DNA of 64,000 bases from Marmoricola sp. (GTDB taxonomy: Bacteria; Actinomycetota; Actinomycetes; Propionibacteriales; Nocardioidaceae): the NCBI GenBank assembly GCA_025964775.1, contig JAOPYE010000038.1:62001-126000 (forward strand), written 5' to 3'. Position 1 is the first letter of the stretch. Every line of letters begins with the position of its first letter. The position numbers and the translations under genes were made by a program. Below, piece after piece: positions 56,618-64,000 of the stretch. The notes below the pieces were generated by a model that saw nothing but the letters and a program-made list of their open reading frames with translations, was not told where the DNA came from and did no database searches.

Positions 56618-57737
56618 TAGCGAGGGCTCGCGCAGCCTGCACCTCAGTCAGCTCACCAAGGAGTTCGCGAACTTCACCGCCGTGAAGTCCCTGGACCTCG
56701 ACGTGCCGCACGGGTCGTTCTTCGCCCTGCTCGGCCCCTCCGGGTGCGGCAAGACCACGACGCTGCGGATGGTGGCGGGCTTGGAGACGCCGACCTCGGG
56801 CACGATCCGGATCGGCGACACGGACATCACCTATGCCAAGCCCTACCAGCGCCCGGTCAACACGGTCTTCCAGAGCTACGCGCTCTTCCCGCACCTCGAC
56901 ATCTACGAGAACGTCGCCTTCGGGTTGCGTCGGCGCAGGTCGTCGGAGGTCCACCGGCAGGTGAACGACATGCTCGCGCTCGTCGAGCTGACCAGTCAGG
57001 CGCGGAAGAAGCCCGCCCAGCTCTCGGGTGGTCAGCAGCAACGCGTCGCGCTCGCGCGGGCCCTGATCAACCGGCCCGACGTCCTGCTGCTCGACGAGCC
57101 GCTCGGCGCGCTGGACCTCAAGCTGCGCCGCGCGATGCAGTTGGAGCTCAAGCGGATCCAGACCGAGGTCGGCCTCACCTTCATCCACGTCACCCACGAC
57201 CAGGAGGAGGCCATGACGATGGCCGACACCATCGCGGTGATGAACGCCGGCGTGATCGAGCAGATGGGCGCGCCCAACGATCTGTACGAGAACCCGAAGA
57301 CGACCTTCGTGGCCAACTTCCTGGGCCAGTCGAACCTGATCGCCGGCAAGGTGCTCGGTCCGGACGGAGACTTCGCCAAGGTCAACATGCACGGCGTCAC
57401 GGTGTCGATTCCGACCTCCCGAGCGCACGCCTCCGGGTCCGATGGCTGGATCGGCATCCGCCCGGAGAAGGTCCTGATCGCCGGTGTCGGTGAGGAGATC
57501 GACGCCCCGGGCAACCACCTCGACGGCGGCATCGTCACCGACGTCAGCTTCGTCGGTGTGAGCACGCAGTACATGGTGCGGATGCCGTGGGGACAGGAGC
57601 TGCAGGTCTTCGAGCAGAACACTGGCCGCCGACGGCTGTTCGCCAAGGGGGAGACCGTGGACCTGTCCTGGCGCCCGGAGTACGCGTTCCTGCTCGACGC
57701 CAGCCAGGACGTGAACGCCGGGATCGAGGAGGACTGA
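56604..57737 (+). CDS. potA: Polyamine ABC transporter ATP-binding protein
   Basis: A 377-residue ABC ATPase that powers polyamine import. Walker A GPSGCGKTT, Q-loop around NTVFQSYALFPH, signature LSGGQQQRVALARAL, Walker B VLLLDEPLGALD and the switch His in VTHD are all present. A C-terminal TOBE domain (about 285-370) is typical of PotA. Coupled to potB by TGATG. Confidence 0.95.
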   Translation: MSQGSSEGSRSLHLSQLTKEFANFTAVKSLDLDVPHGSFFALLGPSGCGKTTTLRMVAGLETPTSGTIRIGDTDITYAKPYQRPVNTVFQSYALFPHLDIYENVAFGLRRRRSSEVHRQVNDMLALVELTSQARKKPAQLSGGQQQRVALARALINRPDVLLLDEPLGALDLKLRRAMQLELKRIQTEVGLTFIHVTHDQEEAMTMADTIAVMNAGVIEQMGAPNDLYENPKTTFVANFLGQSNLIAGKVLGPDGDFAKVNMHGVTVSIPTSRAHASGSDGWIGIRPEKVLIAGVGEEIDAPGNHLDGGIVTDVSFVGVSTQYMVRMPWGQELQVFEQNTGRRRLFAKGETVDLSWRPEYAFLLDASQDVNAGIEED

Positions 57738-58594
57738 TGGCGCGGTCGGGAAAGAGACGCTACACGGCGTACTGGCTGCTCGCGCCCGGCGCGATCTGGC
57801 TGGTGCTGTTCTTCGTCGTCCCGTTCTACTCCCTGGTTGCGACCAGCCTGTACGACCCGAACGGCTCGGTGCTCTCCGGGTACAAGGTGACCTACCACTT
57901 CTCGAACTACTGGCACGCGCTCAAGAGCTACCACCCCGAGCTGCTGCGGTCGCTCTGGTACGCCGGTCTGGCCACGCTGGTCTGCCTGGTGGTCGGGTAC
58001 GTGCTGGCCTATGCGATCGCCTTCAAGGCCGGCAAGTGGCGCAACCTTCTCCTGGTGCTGGTGATCGCACCGTTCTTCACCAGCTTCCTGCTGCGCACGC
58101 TGAGCTGGAAGCTGATCCTCTCCGACCACGGCTTCGTCGTCTCGACGCTCCAGAACGTGCACATCCTCAGTCACGACGGCAGGCTGCTGAACACCTGGTT
58201 CGCGGTCGTCGCCGGCATCGTCTACAACTTCCTACCGTTCATGGTGCTGCCGCTCTACGCCAGCCTGGAGAAGGTCGACGGACGTCTCATCGAGGCGGCT
58301 GGTGACCTCTACGCGAACCCGTTCAGGGCCTTCTTCAAGGTGACCTGGCCGCTTTCGCTGCCCGGCGTCGTCGCCGGGACGCTGCTCACCTTCATCCCGG
58401 CGGCTGGTGACTACATCAACGCCCAACTCCTCGGCGGCCCCGGACAGACGATGGTCGGCAACAAGATCGAGAACCTGTTCACCACGTCCCAGGACTACCC
58501 TGACGCGGGCGCCCTGTCGATGATCCTGATGATCCTGATCATCGGCATGGTGATGGTCTATATCCGCACGTCCGGGACGGAGGACCTCGTATGA
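57737..58594 (+). CDS. potB: Polyamine ABC transporter permease 1
   Basis: A 285-residue inner-membrane permease with six predicted helices and the EAA coupling motif EAAGDLYANPFRAFFKVTWPLSLPGV that contacts PotA. It starts on the potA stop codon (TGATG) after GAGGAGG and overlaps potC by 4 bp. Confidence 0.93.
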   Translation: MARSGKRRYTAYWLLAPGAIWLVLFFVVPFYSLVATSLYDPNGSVLSGYKVTYHFSNYWHALKSYHPELLRSLWYAGLATLVCLVVGYVLAYAIAFKAGKWRNLLLVLVIAPFFTSFLLRTLSWKLILSDHGFVVSTLQNVHILSHDGRLLNTWFAVVAGIVYNFLPFMVLPLYASLEKVDGRLIEAAGDLYANPFRAFFKVTWPLSLPGVVAGTLLTFIPAAGDYINAQLLGGPGQTMVGNKIENLFTTSQDYPDAGALSMILMILIIGMVMVYIRTSGTEDLV

Positions 58595-59418
58595 GCCCCG
58601 CCGCCCGCTTCTTCCGCTGGGTCAAGGACCACCTGGTCCTGGTCCTGGGCCTGCTCGTCTTGGTCTACATGTTCGTGCCGATCGCCGTCGTGGTGCTCAT
58701 GAGCTTCAACGACCCCGGCAAGTCGAAGAACGTCTATGCGTTCCGCAGCTTCACCTGGAACAACTGGCTGCACCCCTGCCACTCGGCCGGTATGTGCCAC
58801 GCGGTCGGCGTGTCCGTCGGGATCGGCGTACTCGCCACCGCGGCAGCAACCGCCATCGGCACAATGGCGGCCTTCGGGCTGGTGCGCCACGAGTTCGCTG
58901 GCCGGTCGATCGCCAACACCGTCATCTTCCTGCCGATGGCCAGCCCCGAGATCGTCATGGGCTCGTCGCTCCTGGCGCTGTTCATCGCCGCCCACCAGGG
59001 CGGGCACCTCGGCGTCTGGACGATCTTCATCGCCCACGTGATGTTCTGCTTGTCCTTCGTCGTCGTCACGGTGAAGGCACGGCTCTCCGGACTCGACGAC
59101 AACCTCGAGCAGGCCGCGATGGATCTCTACGCCAACGAACGAGAGACCTTCTGGCGGATCACCTTCCCGCTGGTGCTGCCTGGCATCCTCGGTGCGGCAC
59201 TGCTCAGCTTCTCGTTGTCCTTCGACGACTTCATCATCACGAACCTCAACGCCGGCCAGACGACCACCTTCCCGATGTTCGTGTACGGCGCTGCGCAACG
59301 CGGCGTCCCGATGCAGGTCAACGTGGTCGGCACGGTGATGTTCCTGATCGCGATCACCGTCGTCCTGGGTAACACGATCTACAACAGGATCCAGACGAAG
59401 GCCCTCGCGACGCGTTGA
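58591..59418 (+). CDS. potC: Polyamine ABC transporter permease 2
   Basis: A 275-residue permease with six predicted helices and the EAA-type loop EQAAMDLYANERETFWRITFPLVLPGI. It forms the channel with PotB. It is the last gene of the potDABC-type operon; a membrane-protein gene on the other strand follows after 27 nt. Confidence 0.93.
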   Translation: MSPAARFFRWVKDHLVLVLGLLVLVYMFVPIAVVVLMSFNDPGKSKNVYAFRSFTWNNWLHPCHSAGMCHAVGVSVGIGVLATAAATAIGTMAAFGLVRHEFAGRSIANTVIFLPMASPEIVMGSSLLALFIAAHQGGHLGVWTIFIAHVMFCLSFVVVTVKARLSGLDDNLEQAAMDLYANERETFWRITFPLVLPGILGAALLSFSLSFDDFIITNLNAGQTTTFPMFVYGAAQRGVPMQVNVVGTVMFLIAITVVLGNTIYNRIQTKALATR

Positions 59419-59445
59419 CCCCGCACCACCCACCGTTGTGCGTGG

Positions 59446-60003
59446 CTAGTTGTTCGCGCGGTTCACTGGTTCTGCAGCGAGGGACGGGCCGTCGACGCCA
59501 CGAGCGTTCCTCATCCTGGGCCCTCGCGCGAACCACACCGTGATCGCGACGGCGACGAGTCCGATCATCGCTAGTGCGACGTCATCGACAAATCGCGGGC
59601 TGGCGAGGTGATCGAAGGGCTCGTCGATCGGTATCGATGTACGAACGAAGATGTCCGAGACTGCCAGGGTGATCAGGACGACCACCGAGCCGACGTACCA
59701 GTACCGCGCGCGGCCGCGTTGATGATCACGTCCGGAGGCAACGGCCAGCACGAGCCACCACACGCTGAGAGGGAAAAGCAGCACCGCGAAGCCCTGAAGA
59801 CCCATCGCCCAACTCGGTGGCCCGTACGAGCCGGATCCTGACGCGGATTCGAGCGACCTCTGTACGAAGCGGTAGAACATCCACTCGTTGAAGTACGCCG
59901 ATCCGGCCCCCGCCGCGATGGCAGACCCGCCCCATGCGATCCCTACGCCGATGGTGACCCAGCCCTGTCGAACACGTTCCTGTCGTGGGAGGTCACCGAT
60001 CAC
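59446..60003 (-). CDS. Hypothetical membrane protein
   Basis: A 185-residue protein with four predicted membrane helices (about 15-37, 66-88, 100-120 and 140-158). No family is recognised. It has less third-position GC than its neighbours and lies alone between two polyamine transcription units, which may mean separate acquisition. Its ATG is about 60 nt from the next gene, and a diverged REP-like repeat lies in that gap. Confidence 0.65.
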   Translation of the reverse strand: MIGDLPRQERVRQGWVTIGVGIAWGGSAIAAGAGSAYFNEWMFYRFVQRSLESASGSGSYGPPSWAMGLQGFAVLLFPLSVWWLVLAVASGRDHQRGRARYWYVGSVVVLITLAVSDIFVRTSIPIDEPFDHLASPRFVDDVALAMIGLVAVAITVWFARGPRMRNARGVDGPSLAAEPVNRANN

Positions 60004-60034
60004 GGGCCCAGCGTAGGGCCCGCTCGCACGGCCA

Positions 60035-60059
60035 GGCTCCTCGACAAGCTCGATGACGG
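60035..60059 (-). repeat. Diverged REP-like repeat
   Basis: GGCTCCTCGACAAGCTCGAT followed by GACGG is the reverse-complement form of the copy at 51530, with about 4 differences. It lies in the 62-bp spacer between the hypothetical membrane protein gene and the aminotransferase stop. Confidence 0.45.
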
Positions 60060-60065
60060 GGCTGA

Positions 60066-61466
60066 CTACAGGTGGTTCTCGGCTTCCTTGAGGACGCCGC
60101 GCAGGGCCTGCTCCATCTCGTCGAAGTGGGTCTGGTCGCAGATCAGCGGCGGCGCGAGCTGGACGACCGGGTCGCCTCGGTCATCGGCGCGGCAGTAGAT
60201 GCCGGCCTCGAAGAGCGCCTTCGACAGGAACCCGCGGAGCAGCCGCTCGGCCTCGGCATCGTTGAACGTCTCCTTGGTCGCCTTGTCCTTGACCATCTCG
60301 ATCCCGAAGAAGTACCCGTCGCCGCGGACGTCACCGACCAGCGGCAGGTCGAGCAGCTTCTCCAGGGTGGCGCGGAAGGCGCCCTCGTTGTCCAGGACGT
60401 TCTGGTTGAGGCCCTCGCGCTCGAAGATGTCGAGGTTCGCCATCGCGACCGCCGTCGAGACCGGGTGGCCGCCGAAGGTGTAGCCGTGCAGGAAGGTCTC
60501 GCCGCTGGACTTGAACGGTTCGAACAGCCGGTCGGTGGCGATCATCGCGCCGAGCGGGGAGTAGCCCGAGGTCAGCCCCTTGGCGCAGGTGATGATGTCC
60601 GGCTGGTAGCCGTAGCGGTCGGCGCCGAACATGTGGCCGAGGCGGCCGAAGGCGCAGATGACCTCGTCGGAGACCAGCAGCACGTCGTACTCGTCGCAGA
60701 TCTCGCGGACCCGCTGGAAGTACCCCGGCGGGGGAGGGAAGCAGCCACCGGCGTTCTGCACCGGCTCCAGGAAGATGGCGGCCACGGTCTCGGGACCCTC
60801 GAACTCGATCGCTTCCGCGATCCGGTCGGCGGCCCAGAGCCCGAAGGCCTCCTCGTCGGCTGCTGAGGGTCCTTCTGGGCCGCCCTGGAACTGCTCGGGG
60901 GCCCGGTACAGGTTGGTGTTCGGCACCCGGAACGTGCTCGGGACCAGCGGCTCGAAGGGAGCCTTCAGGCCGGGCAGGCCGGTGATGGAAAGTGCGCCGT
61001 GCGGGGTGCCGTGGTAGGCGATGGCCCGGCTGATCACTTTGTGCTTGCCGGCCTTGCCGGTGAGCTTGAAGAAGTTCTTGGCCAGCTTCCACGCACTCTC
61101 GACTGCCTCGCCGCCACCGGTGGTGAAGAAGACCCGGTTCAGGTCGCCGGGTGCATAGCCCGCGACCCGCTCAGCCAGGTCGATCGCGCCTGGGTGCGCG
61201 TAGGACCAGATCGGGAAGAAGGCGAGCTTCTCCGCCTGCTTGGCGGCAGCTTCGGCGAGCTCCTTGCGACCGTGGCCGGCCTGCACGACGAACAGCCCGG
61301 AGAGGCCGTCGAGGTAGCGGCGGTCATGGCTGTCGTAGATGTAGGCGCCCTCGCCGCGGGTGATGACCGGGACCTCTGCGGTCTCGTACGACGAATGCCG
61401 GGTGAAGTGCATCCACAGGTGATCCCGTGCGGCCTGCTGGCGGTCCTCTGCTGCTCCATCGCTCAT
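60066..61466 (-). CDS. Class III (omega) aminotransferase, putrescine/polyamine type
   Basis: A 466-residue PLP enzyme related to SpuC-type polyamine:pyruvate transaminases. Seen are the cofactor-binding FTTGGGEAVESAWKLA, VSDEVICAFGR with the pyridine-contacting Asp, and TCAKGLTSGYSPLGA with the Schiff-base Lys. It would convert putrescine to 4-aminobutyraldehyde, the substrate for the divergent aldehyde dehydrogenase. Other amine donors remain possible. The start ATG leaves a 153-bp shared promoter region. Confidence 0.88.
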   Translation of the reverse strand: MSDGAAEDRQQAARDHLWMHFTRHSSYETAEVPVITRGEGAYIYDSHDRRYLDGLSGLFVVQAGHGRKELAEAAAKQAEKLAFFPIWSYAHPGAIDLAERVAGYAPGDLNRVFFTTGGGEAVESAWKLAKNFFKLTGKAGKHKVISRAIAYHGTPHGALSITGLPGLKAPFEPLVPSTFRVPNTNLYRAPEQFQGGPEGPSAADEEAFGLWAADRIAEAIEFEGPETVAAIFLEPVQNAGGCFPPPPGYFQRVREICDEYDVLLVSDEVICAFGRLGHMFGADRYGYQPDIITCAKGLTSGYSPLGAMIATDRLFEPFKSSGETFLHGYTFGGHPVSTAVAMANLDIFEREGLNQNVLDNEGAFRATLEKLLDLPLVGDVRGDGYFFGIEMVKDKATKETFNDAEAERLLRGFLSKALFEAGIYCRADDRGDPVVQLAPPLICDQTHFDEMEQALRGVLKEAENHL

Positions 61467-61524
61467 ACGGGCAGTCTGCCAAGCAGATCTGGTCTCGGCA
61501 AGTGAATCCGCACTGAACAGCGGT

Positions 61525-61573
61525 CGAAAACGTTGCTTTCGTGTTAACAATCGAATCTGAGCGACGGATTTCG
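61525..61573. promoter_or_regulatory. CGAAA/TTTCG sites in the aminotransferase-aldehyde dehydrogenase spacer
   Basis: CGAAA (61525-61529) and TTTCG (61537-61541) form one inverted pair around 7 nt, and TTTCGTTG starts at 61569. They resemble the TTTCG-TTG-CGAAA palindrome before potD and lie between two divergent polyamine catabolism genes. Confidence 0.35.
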
Positions 61574-61619
61574 TTGTTCTCGCTTGACGAGGCTGCCCTC
61601 GATGGATTGACTTGGGCTC

Positions 61620-63050
61620 ATGTCCACGACCTTCTCCAACATCGTCAACGGTGCGGCAGTTCCCGCGGCCGACGGCGCCACGTACGACGTCATCGACCCG
61701 ACCACGGGCGAGGTGTACGCGCAGGCGCCGATGTCGGGCGCCGAGGACGTCGACCGCGCGTACGGCGCCGCGGCTGCTGCGTTCGAGTCCTGGGGCAACA
61801 CCACGCCCGCCGAGCGTGCCTCTGCGCTGCTCAAGATCGCCGATGCCATCGAGTCGCGGGTCGACGAGATCAACGCCGTCGAGTGCCGCGACACGGGAAA
61901 GCCGATTCAGATCACGAAGGACGAGGAGATGCCGTACGCCTCGGACCACTTCCGGTTCTTCGCCGGTGCTGCCCGGGTCCTCGAAGGGAGGTCGGCCGGC
62001 GAGTACATGGCCGACCACACCTCGTGGATCCGTCGCGAGCCGATCGGCGTCGTCGGGCAGGTGACACCGTGGAACTACCCGTTGCTGATGATGATCTGGA
62101 AGATCGCGCCTGCGCTGGCGGGTGGCAACACCGTCGTGCTGAAGCCGAGTGACACCACTCCGGCCAGCTCGACCCTGCTTGCCGAGCTGTGCCAGGAGTT
62201 CCTGCCACCGGGTGTGCTCAACGTGGTCTGCGGTGATCGTGACACCGGACGCGCCCTCGTCGAGCACCGGACCCCGCAGATGGTGGCGATCACCGGTTCG
62301 GTCCGGGCCGGCATGGAAGTGGCCGCGACCGCTGCCACCGACCTCAAGCGGGTGCACCTCGAGCTCGGCGGCAAGGCGCCGGTGATCGTGTTCGACGACG
62401 CCGACGTCGCGAAGGCTGCTGAGGGCATCGCCGGCGCGGGTCTGTTCAATGCAGGCCAGGACTGCACCGCCGCGACCCGGGTGCTCGTCGGCGCGGGCAT
62501 CCACGACGAGTTCGTCGCCGCCCTCGCCGAAGCTGCCCAGGGCATGCCCACCGGGATGCCAGACGACGAGAACACCTACTACGGGCCGCTGAACAACCAG
62601 GGCCAGTTCGACCGGGTCTCCGGCATGGTCGACCGGCTGCCGGACCACGCGAACCTGGTGACCGGCGGAACCCGCAAGGGGGACAAGGGCTACTTCTACG
62701 AGCCGACCGTGCTGTCGGGGCTGCGCCAGGACGACGAGCAGATCCAGACCGAGATCTTCGGGCCGGTGATGACCGTCCAGAAGTTCTCCGACGAGGGTGA
62801 GGCGCTGCGCTGGGCCAACGGCGTCGAGTACGGCCTGTCCTCGAGCGTGTGGACCAGGGACCATGCGCGGGCGTTGCGGATGTCGAAGCACCTCGACTTC
62901 GGGGTGGTCTGGATCAACACCCACATCCCGTTCGTCTCCGAGATGCCGCACGGCGGCTTCAAGCACTCCGGCTACGGCAAGGACCTCTCGATGTACGGGC
63001 TCGAGGATTACACCCGGATTAAGCACGTCATGTCGTACATCGGAGAGTGA
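61620..63050 (+). CDS. Aminoaldehyde (gamma-aminobutyraldehyde) dehydrogenase
   Basis: A 476-residue NAD(P)-dependent aldehyde dehydrogenase that probably oxidises 4-aminobutyraldehyde to GABA. Catalytic Cys is in FNAGQDCTAATR and the general-base Glu in LELGGKAP; the nucleotide site shows TPWNYPLLM and ITGSVRAG. The motif FNAGQDCTA and overall length match PatD/PuuC-type enzymes. The saccharopine-dehydrogenase-like gene follows 7 nt after the stop and is probably co-transcribed. Confidence 0.92.
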   Translation: MSTTFSNIVNGAAVPAADGATYDVIDPTTGEVYAQAPMSGAEDVDRAYGAAAAAFESWGNTTPAERASALLKIADAIESRVDEINAVECRDTGKPIQITKDEEMPYASDHFRFFAGAARVLEGRSAGEYMADHTSWIRREPIGVVGQVTPWNYPLLMMIWKIAPALAGGNTVVLKPSDTTPASSTLLAELCQEFLPPGVLNVVCGDRDTGRALVEHRTPQMVAITGSVRAGMEVAATAATDLKRVHLELGGKAPVIVFDDADVAKAAEGIAGAGLFNAGQDCTAATRVLVGAGIHDEFVAALAEAAQGMPTGMPDDENTYYGPLNNQGQFDRVSGMVDRLPDHANLVTGGTRKGDKGYFYEPTVLSGLRQDDEQIQTEIFGPVMTVQKFSDEGEALRWANGVEYGLSSSVWTRDHARALRMSKHLDFGVVWINTHIPFVSEMPHGGFKHSGYGKDLSMYGLEDYTRIKHVMSYIGE

Positions 63051-63057
63051 GCACCCC

Positions 63058-64000
63058 ATGAAGATCCTCCTCGTCGGTGCCGGCGGCGTCGGTGGCGCGT
63101 TCACCGCGATCGCCGCGCGCCGTGACTTCTTCGACCAGATCGTCGTCGCCGACTACGACCTCGTCCGCGCCGAGAAGGCCGCGTCGATCGACCCGCGTTA
63201 CGTCGCGGCCCGCATCGACGCGTCGGACGCGGCGTCGGTGACCGAGCTGTGCCGCGAGCACGGCATCACCCACGTGATGAACGCGGTCGACCCGATCTTC
63301 AACATGCCGATCTTCGAAGGCGCGTTCGCGGCCGGTGCCGACTACCTCGACATGGCGATGTCGCTCTCCAAGCCGCACCCGAGCGCGCCGTACGAGAAGG
63401 TCGGCGTGAAGCTGGGGGACGAGCAGTTCGCGGTGGCCGGCGACTGGGAGACTGCCGGACGCCTCGCGCTGGTCGGGATCGGCGTCGAGCCCGGGCTCTC
63501 CGACGTCTTCGCGCGTTACGCCTCGGACCACCTGTTCTCCGAGATCGACGAGCTCGGAACTCGTGACGGCGCGAACCTGGTGGTCACCGACGAGGACGGC
63601 CGCGAGATCTTCGCGCCGTCGTTCTCGATGTGGACCACGATCGAGGAGTGCCTCAACCCGCCGGTGATCTGGGCCGGTGACGGGTCCGGGCAGGGGGACT
63701 GGTTCACCACGGCGCCGTTCAGCGAGCCCGAGGTCTTCGACTTCCCCGAGGGCATCGGACCGGTCGAGTGCGTCAACGTCGAGCACGAAGAGGTGCTGTT
63801 GATGCCGCGCTGGATCGACTGCAAGCGCGCGACCTTCAAGTACGGCCTCGGCGACGAGTTCATCAACATCCTCAAGGTGCTGAACACCCTGGGCCTAGAT
63901 CGCACCGAGAAGGTGCGGGTGAAGGGCATCGAGGTCAGCCCGCGCGACGTGGTCGCGGCAGTGCTCCCCGATCCGGCGACCGTCGGTCCGCGGATGAAGG
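63058..64000 (+). CDS. Saccharopine dehydrogenase-like protein, cut by window edge
   Basis: At least 314 residues are encoded before the sequence ends in frame. The N-terminal Rossmann fold (MKILLVGAGGVGGAFTAIAARRDFF) and the substrate domain (HVMNAVDPIFNMPIFEGAFAAGADYLDMAMSLS; IGVEPGLSDVFARYA) belong to the saccharopine/carboxynorspermidine dehydrogenase group. These enzymes make or split secondary amines by NAD(P)-linked reductive amination. Coupling to the aldehyde dehydrogenase suggests a role in lysine or polyamine metabolism; which one is unknown. Confidence 0.85.
   Translation, partial: MKILLVGAGGVGGAFTAIAARRDFFDQIVVADYDLVRAEKAASIDPRYVAARIDASDAASVTELCREHGITHVMNAVDPIFNMPIFEGAFAAGADYLDMAMSLSKPHPSAPYEKVGVKLGDEQFAVAGDWETAGRLALVGIGVEPGLSDVFARYASDHLFSEIDELGTRDGANLVVTDEDGREIFAPSFSMWTTIEECLNPPVIWAGDGSGQGDWFTTAPFSEPEVFDFPEGIGPVECVNVEHEEVLLMPRWIDCKRATFKYGLGDEFINILKVLNTLGLDRTEKVRVKGIEVSPRDVVAAVLPDPATVGPRMK

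Overview
This is a GC-rich actinobacterial chromosome segment, most likely from Nocardioidaceae and Nocardioides-like. The evidence is the actinobacterial gene set (NucS mismatch endonuclease, a MurA with Asp in place of the catalytic Cys, a DUF2550 gene after atpC, the GlgE glucan pathway, an NnaR-type HemD regulator), many starts that look leaderless (TANNNT about 6-7 nt before the start codon), and scattered short hairpin repeats of the GGTTGAG...CTCGAAACC type. No rRNA, tRNA or CRISPR array was seen.

Layout. 1-6585: F1Fo ATP synthase atpEFHAGDC (atpB lies off the left edge) and a DUF2550 gene. 6582-10915: a cobalamin adenosyltransferase gene and murA, once divergent neighbours about 58 bp apart, now separated by a 3.7 kb integrated element bounded by TTGACCATGG repeats. 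The element carries a large serine recombinase, an HUH rolling-circle Rep, small ORFs and hairpin-rich non-coding DNA. Its attachment site covers the adenosyltransferase start codon, so its insertion exchanged that gene's promoter. 12-30 kb: acyl-CoA metabolism. This includes ethylmalonyl-CoA mutase, a C-N-C 3-hydroxyacyl-CoA dehydrogenase, crotonyl-CoA carboxylase/reductase, methylmalonyl-CoA epimerase, acetyl-CoA acetyltransferase, MeaB and an isobutyryl-CoA-mutase-like large subunit. Two orphan histidine kinases, NucS, a DUF2236 protein and a DivIVA-like coiled-coil protein are interspersed.

33-43 kb: nitrate assimilation (NarK transporter, molybdopterin nitrate reductase, FAD/[2Fe-2S] partner, NirBD, NnaR). 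42.8-46.4 kb: LysR/EamA pair, PhyH-type dioxygenase and a NUDIX protein. 46.4-53.3 kb: glgE-treS-mak-glgB operon for trehalose-to-alpha-glucan conversion, with every junction a 4-bp overlap. 53.4-64 kb: polyamine uptake and breakdown (FAD oxidase, AsnC/Lrp regulator, PotDABC-type transporter, class III aminotransferase, aminoaldehyde dehydrogenase) and the start of a saccharopine-dehydrogenase-like gene that runs off the right edge.

How the genes fit together. The adenosyltransferase makes the coenzyme B12 that both mutases need, and MeaB protects such mutases. Thiolase, hydroxyacyl-CoA dehydrogenase, Ccr, epimerase and Ecm form consecutive or linked steps of the ethylmalonyl-CoA pathway. I found a common palindrome, TACYNNNNRGTA, upstream of four of these separate transcription units (one copy imperfect), which suggests one regulator coordinates them. 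The two most interesting signals are this candidate regulon and the small integrated Rep element with its promoter exchange.
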